Shown here: piece by piece, positions 58,320-64,000 of the stretch
Numbering within the stretch: the first letter of the stretch is position 1
How the letters are laid out: each line of letters starts with the position of its first letter
Origin: Distichodus sexfasciatus
Lineage: Eukaryota; Chordata; Actinopteri; Characiformes; Distichodontidae
NCBI GenBank assembly: GCA_032718565.1
Contig: JAVGVS010000463.1
Coordinates: 53,501 to 117,500, forward strand
Direction: 5' to 3'
DNA length: 64,000 nt
Translations under genes and position numbers: made by a program
The notes under the pieces: model-generated
What the model was told of the DNA's origin: nothing
What the model saw: the letters and a program-made list of their open reading frames with translations, nothing else
Database searches by the model: none

Positions 58320-58854
58320 GTGTGTGTGTGAGTGTGGTGTGAGTGACAACAAGGCTTCAGCGTATAGCTAATATTTAGCCAATCAGAGACGGTTGTGGGC
58401 GGGACATTCAGACCCCGTACACGCGTAGCCGGGTATTTATAAAAACTGATATTTTTTCTCCTCTGTTTTTGAAAATTATCTCCGTACACACGAATCCAGA
58501 TAACTGCACCATCAGGAGCTGCGTGGAACCACGTCAGCCAATCAGAATCCTGGTCAGGAAAGAATCTCGTGACATACTCAAAATTTTACACTCAAAATTT
58601 CTCTACCATTCAGAGGTACTCCAGGTTTGCTCCAGAACCGGCGGGGTTTACGTCGACGGGATATCATTCTCGGTCGTTGGGTTAAAAGCTGTAGAACAGC
58701 AAGGCTTCTCCTCAGAGCACTCCTTCTCCTTAGCCTTGTAATTACTTAATATCGATGAAGGTCAAAATTAAGCGCCGACTCCGATAACTGGCAAAATGTG
58801 TATTATCGGCCTCCAATAATTGGCCCGGCCCATAATCAATCGACCCTTAATCTA
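58320..58854. mobile_element. Decayed hAT-like copy
   Basis: Shares gacaacaaggcttcag and ccttgtaattacttaatatc with 26994-27200 and closes with cataatcaatcgaccctt, so it is another copy of the nested 26794-27241 family. It is interrupted by the decayed element piece at about 58400-58560. Confidence 0.55.
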
Positions 58855-59879
58855 TAGGGTAGTAAAAAAGAACATGTAATAATTAATACATTTAAATATC
58901 TTTTATTTTAGTTATTATTTATTTTAACTTTTTTTGCTACAGACTGTAACATGACCTAACCACTTTTAGAAATGATTAGAATATTTATTTTGAAGAAACT
59001 ACAGCTTTTTCCTGGTGCTGGAAGAGAAGACTTGTTTGTTGAGTTGAATTTGAGGGAAATCTCTTGATCTGCTCCGATTCCTCGCAAACCTAAAACTACA
59101 TCCCGAGTGGGGGTATGGGGGGGTTGTGGGTCGACGGGCGGGGATAACATATTAAATAAATATTAATATAAACTGTCTCATTCTTAGCATCTCTGGGCCT
59201 GAGGGTTAGACAGTGCGAGAAGGAGAGCGTTATCAGGATTGCTCTCGTAATCTCTGCCGTTGCAGCCCCGAATTTGCGCTATTTATTTGGCTGTGAGCGC
59301 CAAAAGCGCAAGGGGAAGCATCTGATCGTTGTGGTGAAAGTTATCTATGGCAGGGGCAAAAACCGGGAACTCACGAGCTCATCCTCAAAGAAAAAAAAAA
59401 CCCAAATCTCTCGCTACTCTGTGTGGAAGTCTCGGAGTCCAAACCTCCCCCGTCAAATTTGCATTTAGATTAGTGATGGCGGGAGCAGGGCAACGTCCTG
59501 AGTGTGTGTGTGTGCGAGAGAGAGAGAGAGATGGAGGAAGACAAAAGTAAATTGTCTTTGGGTTTTTATTTTTTCGTGAGAGATGGGGATTGGAAACTCG
59601 TCGGATTTATCTGACGTCTCCCCGGGGCAGGTAACTGGAGAAGGAGTTGCTGTTGAGAAAGTGAAAGGTAGCAGAAAGTTTCCAGAAAATGTCGCAGAAG
59701 AGATACGGGGCAAGGCTGACTGTTTGGAGAGCGATGAAGAGAACGGAGTGTTGAGTGACTTCTAATGAAGTTAAAAGTAAATATGTACTGTACGCCATTA
59801 TGCAGTCTGACATTAGACATTATGGAAGCACATGACATTAACAGAAGGAAAAAGAATAGACAACTTTTCTCATGATTGT
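58855..59879. other. Non-coding stretch, possibly conserved
   Basis: 59160-59480 is low in simple repeats with balanced composition; candidate conserved non-coding element only. A short (ga)n run lies at 59513-59531. The 60-codon frame at 59583-59765 has no recognisable domain. Confidence 0.35.
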
Positions 59880-60125
59880 GATTAATTCTGAGAGAAAATC
59901 TTGTAATTACGAGAAATGGTTTTAGTTACAAGAAACTCTCTCTTAATTTCATGTAACGATCTCGTAATTATGGGTGACTAGAAATGATTATTACAGCAGA
60001 AGACCTGGTAATTATGAAAAAAGATCTTGTAATTACAGGAAATTATGATCTCATAAGCACAAGAACAGATCTCACAGTTACTAGAAAATATCTCTTAGTT
60101 ACAAGAGATTATTTACAATTAGTTA
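59880..60125. repeat. Degenerate palindromic minisatellite
   Basis: Repeated units of the type atctcgtaattacgagaa, each near-palindromic around taatta, with g/a substitutions; about 8-10 diverged units. Confidence 0.75.
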
Positions 60126-60217
60126 CAATTGTTATTTTAAAAAAATGTTAAAACTGAATTTTGCTAAAGACAAAAGGCAGAATGATGGGATGTTAAAGTG
60201 GTAGAATGATGGGATGT

Positions 60218-60660
60218 TAGAGCCTGTGTCCACCAAATGCGTTTTTTGAGCTGGCAGGGCCTATTTTTAATACAAATCCTATGAGCTTCAATGTTCAGCG
60301 CGCTAAGCTCCTTCAGCGGAAAATAAAACGCCGGTGGAGACATTTTTTTACCGCAGCAATCCGTTCAACTTTTAGAACAGCGCTGCGCTCATCAGTGTCA
60401 TTCGGCTAGCTGTTTACTTGCACGGTTTATCTCATGCATCCAATCTCTACATTTGCCGCTAATTCCAAGATGCGATTTCTGTCCATTGTAAAGATCTTTT
60501 ATGTCAGCTAAACTACCGATCTCAAAGGAACACATTACAATGTTTACGTGAAATACGAAAAGAGTGCAAAGTGCCCGATGATGCTTTTCTAACTTAGCAA
60601 CAACAAGTGCTGAGAAAGCTCTCAGCGCAAAAAAAACACGTTTGGTGGACGCAGGCCCTA
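60218..60660. mobile_element. MITE with gcctgtgtccaccaaa termini
   Basis: Inverted ends tagagcctgtgtccaccaaa and the inverse of tttggtggacgcaggcccta bound 443 bp; just inside both ends lies gttttttg or its complement. No transposase frame. Superfamily not fixed because the target duplication is unclear. Confidence 0.75.
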
Positions 60661-60673
60661 AATCGTGTGTCGT

Positions 60674-61329
60674 CATGGTAGGGTATCGATTCACAACGGT
60701 CCACAAATCGCTGATATATTTGCCAGTATCACAAAGTCTGCGCAATACGATTTCCATTCAATTCAGTTCAGGAGCCAGTATACTTAACATCATCACTTCC
60801 ATTCGAGGTTCTCTTTGGGAGTGACGAGGATCGGGAATGACTTCATCAGAGGGACAGCTCATGTTAGATGTTTTGGAGATAAAGTCAGAGAGGCCAGACT
60901 GAGATGGTTTGGACATGTCCAGAGGAGAGACAATGATTACATAGGTAGAAGGATGCTGAGGTTGGAGCCACCAGACAGGAGGCTGAGAGGAAGACCAAAA
61001 AGGAGATTTATGGATGCGGTGAAAGAGGACATGAAGTTAGTTGGTGTGAGGGTAGAGGACGCAGAAGATAGGACTAAATGGAGACAGATGATTTGCTGTG
61101 GCGACCCCTGAAGGGAAAAGCTGAAAGAGGAAGAAGACTTCCATTCATATCAAAACACAAGACATGTCATCGTTTGACATTTTTATTCCTGACCTTATAT
61201 TTTCTCTTTTAATAAAAACAGACCTTCTATTCAATATAAAGTTATGTTACAGTGTGTTTGAAGTCTGATCCATGTTTTCATTTAGGATCGATGCTATAGG
61301 ATTGTTGATCAATTGTTGATCACCCCTCA
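60674..61329. mobile_element. hAT-like MITE copy interrupted by a LINE
   Basis: Shares cacaaagtctgc, gatttccatt, ttcaggagcc, ggatcgatgctatagg and gatcacc with 9947-10325. Split at 60804/61137 by a LINE fragment with a 10-bp target duplication. Confidence 0.75.
60805..61136 (+). mobile_element. 5'-truncated LINE, reverse-transcriptase C-terminal tail
   Basis: 332 bp encode GVTRIGNDFIRGTAHVRCFG, then ARLRWFGHVQRRD, GRRMLRL, RGRPKRRFMDAVKEDMKLVG and DRTKWRQMICC-GDP-stop. LRWFGHVxRR...RGRPKxRWxD is the familiar C-terminal tail of many fish non-LTR retrotransposon polyproteins. It is flanked by the 10-bp duplication acttccattc (60795-60804, 61137-61146) and ends in an aagaggaagaag-type tail. The frame is intact in this fragment, suggesting youth. 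Confidence 0.88.
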
Positions 61330-61432
61330 TAATACACAGAGCCATTTGGGAGATCTTCTTGGTGAGCTGAGCAAAATGATCTGACTTGCTGAAAAGAGCC
61401 GGAATTCACTAGTGTGTGTATGTGTGTTGCAG

Positions 61433-61597
61433 TTGATGGCGGCTGGTCGTCCTGGTCGAACTGGTCGGAGTGCAGTGCGGAATGTGAAAGGCAGCGCAGC
61501 AGGGAGTGTACCGACCCCGAACCTAAACACGGCGGCCGGCTATGTGACGGAGCTGCACTGGAGACCGACAACTGCACTGGAGACCTGTGCACTCAGG
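61433..61597 (+). CDS. unc5d: UNC5D exon: second thrombospondin type 1 repeat
   Basis: Follows acceptor tgtgttgcag and precedes donor gtgaga. It encodes (V)DGGWSSWSNWSECSAECE, then RSRECTDPEPKHGGRLCDG and ALETDNCTGDLC: WxxWxxW and all six cysteines of a TSP1 domain. DG-W...ECxxxRxRECTxPxPxxGGxxCxG matches the second TSP1 repeat of UNC5 receptors. UNC5 proteins are netrin/FLRT-binding receptors for axon and cell repulsion. The exon has phase 1 at both ends. The first TSP1 repeat and Ig exons are not found upstream in the window. Confidence 0.92.
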
Positions 61598-62800
61598 GTG
61601 AGACGTCTTCATCATCGTCATCATCGTCATCATCAGGACACTGACCAAAGGAATCTGACAACCTTAAGTTTTAAATAAATTGTGTTTAATATACTTGCTC
61701 AAAATCGACTGTATTTAACCACAATTGGAATAAATCTTGTATGAAAATATGTTTTCGCAAAATTACGCTCTATTAAATATATGAGACATTCACAAAGTTT
61801 TAGTAAGTCAACTTTAATTGAATTATTTGAATTGAGTTTAATATGGACTAAAGTGCTGTTAAATAGAAGAAAATAAAAGTATTTATATGTAACTTTTTTT
61901 TTAGATTTATGAAGACAGATTAAAGCATGACACGCTGCTGCAGTGGTTAGTGCCGCTCGTGGCTTTCATTAACGATAATGAGAAGAAAATAACGAGAAAA
62001 AAATAACAAGAAGACAAATAATGTTGGCGCATGTGCTCTAGACTTTTATAAAACTACAACTTCAACTATTTCAACTGCATTGGAATAATGAAATTATTAA
62101 AATTGACATGAATTTTGCACAAAAACTTTATCAGCTCTCTGAGAGAAAAACATCTAAACTCTGAACATTTGTCTGCAAGAAACTACGCCTTTAATCCCCT
62201 CAGTGCCCCCTTTCAGTGTCTGGTGTGGACTTGCTTTGTGCTGCAGATCTTCTTAAAGTACTGCGGCTGTAAGACTAACACGCTTAGTTCATTTCAAGTC
62301 ATTCATTTGCTTTGCCCCCACTTTGGGAACCAAGTTTAAAACTGAAGAGATGCTTCAGTTGCTGAGTTGTTAATTAGGCTATTAGTGATTCTTTAATCAA
62401 AAAAGCCCCTTAGTTCAGAACAGATCACGGATCACGTACATGTAAAATCTTTCTTGTTTTTGATCTCCAGTGACTCAGGATGTACGTAAATCACAAGTTT
62501 CATCATGGTACAGTATTATATTGATGTCAGCAGAAGTGAGATATCACGATAGGATTTCCATTTCATTTGATTGTGATTGATTTTTTCATTGTGATATTAT
62601 ATAAAAACTTAATAAAAATTTTGGAATGTGATATTTTGTGATTATAAATTTAAGATGACATCGGAATGTGGAATGGAGAAACCACAGGAAGTCTTGTTTT
62701 AGGTTAAAGTGATGTTATTGTTAGAGTAAATGCTATGACCGCTCATGTTGACAAAGATGTTAACGCTGCTTTTTGTGTTTGTGTCTCTCTTTCTCTCAGA
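61598..62800. other. unc5d intron
   Basis: Contains an atcatcgtc trinucleotide-rich patch at 61606-61637 and AT-rich DNA. A hAT-like fragment (gatatcacgataggatttcc) lies at about 62540-62600. Ends in a strong pyrimidine tract and acceptor tctctcag. Confidence 0.7.
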
Positions 62801-62836
62801 CAAAAAGCTTCTTCACGACGTGAAGGTTCCTCAAGG
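62801..62836 (+). CDS. unc5d: UNC5D juxtamembrane microexon (36 nt)
   Basis: Between acceptor ctttctctcag and donor gtgaga, phase 1 on both sides. It encodes DKKLLHDVKVPQ plus one base, corresponding to the DKKxLHxxKxQ segment between the second TSP1 repeat and the TM helix of UNC5D. Its length is a multiple of three with equal phases, so skipping would delete 12 residues without a frameshift. Confidence 0.88.
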
Positions 62837-63848
62837 TGAGAGGTTGCCACTTTCTCTTTTTTCCTCTCTTTATCTTTTTACATCTCGTCTCTCATCTCTC
62901 ACGGTGTCGTGAGTGAGCCGTACAACCGGCACGCCCCGGAGACCCAACCGAGATTGATGAGGAAATCCACCTTCATCGTTTTTCTCCCCGACGACCGCAG
63001 GCACGGCGGGACGTCGCCACCAAACATCATCGCTTTTCCGCTGCTGTCTCCTCGTTTCCCACCTTTCTCGAATTCGTCTCCGTCTCCGAGTGTCGAGTCG
63101 TTAAGGTGTTTGTGAGAGTCGTCTTGTGGGTCAGAGAAAGAAGGAAAAAAAGAGCATCCAATTACGTAGCTCTGTTAGCGACTAACGCGTTCCCGCATGA
63201 TTTTGGCCCGTGTTCCCGCTTCCCGCCTCGTTTGTGGCCGTGAGCCGCATCGCTGTCCCCGAGTTAGTTCCAATTAGTGTTATGGGACTTCACACACACA
63301 CACACACACACATTTCACACTGTCTGGGATGTGGGTGGGTGGGTGGGTGTGTGTGTGCACTTGTTCATGTGCACATTGACAGTCAGTATTGAAATTCGTG
63401 GCTGGAAGCCGTTAATAGAGGATGGTTCACTTGTAAACACACACACACACACACACACTCAGTCTTGTCTTGCTGTCTGTGTGAGGTCCTTTCATTCACC
63501 ACTGGATGATTGGCAGGTCCATAATGTTCACCAGAGAACTTTTCTGGAAAAACTATTTTACTTCATGAGGGTCGGTCCTCATATACGACAGTTTTCCAAC
63601 AAAGCCATAAAATTGGACAGATCATGACACTTGGGTCCCCTAAATACGTACAACCCCCTTATAAGTAAGTAATAACACCCACCCGCACCCACACCCACCC
63701 GCACACAATATGCGAAAAATGAGGGGGAGAGAATGGGAAACAGAGAGTTGCTAAAAGACAAAGAGGATTATGGTTATTAAAAGATTATAGTTTTGGTGAG
63801 ATGCCAAACAACTGTCTTCTCTCTCGCTCCCTCCCTCTCTCTCGGCAG
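62837..63848. other. unc5d intron
   Basis: Pyrimidine-rich just after the microexon, with ccac, tcat and tcac (YCAY-type) motifs at 62846-62905. (CA)n runs at 63291-63312 and 63437-63458, a gggt run at 63332-63350. The 68-codon frame at 62909-63115 is intronic. Ends in acceptor ctctcggcag. Confidence 0.75.
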
Positions 63849-64000
63849 CGGAGGTGGAGAGCAGTAACGAGGTGGCGCTGTACTCGGGCCTGGCAGCGGG
63901 CGTGGTGACGGTGGTGGTGCTGGTGGTGGCCGTGACGCTGTACAGGCGGAGTCAGAGTGAATACGGCGTGGACGTCATCGACTCCTCGGCCCTCACCGGG
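63849..64000 (+). CDS. unc5d: UNC5D transmembrane exon (runs off the window)
   Basis: Encodes AEVESSNEVALYSG, then the TM helix LAAGVVTVVVLVVAVTLY, then RRSQSEYGVDVIDSSALTG. The intracellular YRRSQSxYGVDVIDSSALTG is specific for UNC5D as I recall the family (UNC5B and UNC5C read YRxN...D(F)xxDIxDSS). The ZU5, UPA and death domains should follow to the right. Confidence 0.93.

Noticed and set aside
62909..63115. 68-codon frame between unc5d exons as an extra exon
   Set aside because: No suitable splice sites in phase, and the flanking exons already join in frame and match the family without it.
1..64000. CRISPR arrays, prokaryotic operons, integrated viral genes
   Set aside because: No regularly spaced direct repeats with unique spacers, no Shine-Dalgarno-linked gene runs, and no gag/pol/env or phage-type frames were seen; the sequence is vertebrate nuclear DNA.

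Overview
This is vertebrate nuclear DNA, almost certainly from a teleost fish. Genes are split by GT...AG introns, non-coding DNA is AT-rich, (CA)n/(TG)n and (TA)n microsatellites are dense, and there are relics of Tc1/mariner, hAT, Angel-type MITE, L2/CR1-type LINE and tRNA-derived SINE elements of the kind that fill fish genomes. There is no prokaryotic or viral gene organisation. Most apparent open frames in the window are low-complexity or repeat artefacts.

Four loci can be supported. (1) At 2335-2855 (+) lies the last coding exon of a rhodopsin-family GPCR (TM7 with NPxxY, helix 8, cytoplasmic tail) that most resembles QRFP/RFamide receptors; its other exons are left of the window. (2) At 4442-5683 (-) is an intronless frame for a basic protein made largely of about eleven 19-residue repeats and ending in a CaaX-like box. 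I do not recognise it, and it is the most novel coding object here. (3) From 39879 down to 10987 (-) is a complete TRAIL-receptor-like death receptor (TNFRSF10 type). I assembled ten coding exons by hand; every intron phase agrees, giving 1302 nt or 433 codons plus stop. The signal peptide, cysteine-rich domains, one TM helix and a C-terminal death domain come in the expected order. Intron 1 is about 21.6 kb. (4) At 61433-64000 (+) are three consecutive exons of a netrin receptor of the UNC5 family, best matching UNC5D: the second TSP1 repeat, a 36-nt juxtamembrane microexon and the TM exon, which runs off the window.

Layout: 0-10 kb holds the GPCR exon, the repeat protein and several transposon relics. 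10.9-18.3 kb is the compact 3' part of the death-receptor gene. 18.3-39.9 kb is its first intron, filled with polypurine tracts, a 22-bp minisatellite, nested hAT elements and Angel-like MITEs. 39.7-40.25 kb is a CpG-rich promoter-like zone with two CRE-like sites, a CCAAT box and a (CG)n(TG)n tract. 40.3-61.4 kb has no recognisable exon and probably belongs to a very large unc5d intron. 61.4-64 kb holds the unc5d exons.

The death receptor and UNC5D are both type I membrane receptors with cytoplasmic death domains (for UNC5D from family knowledge; that part is outside the window). Human TNFRSF10 genes and UNC5D both lie on 8p, so their proximity fits conserved synteny. The most interesting non-coding signal is a perfect two-half-site p53-type element in intron 1 of the death receptor, the intron where human TRAIL-receptor genes carry their p53 element.
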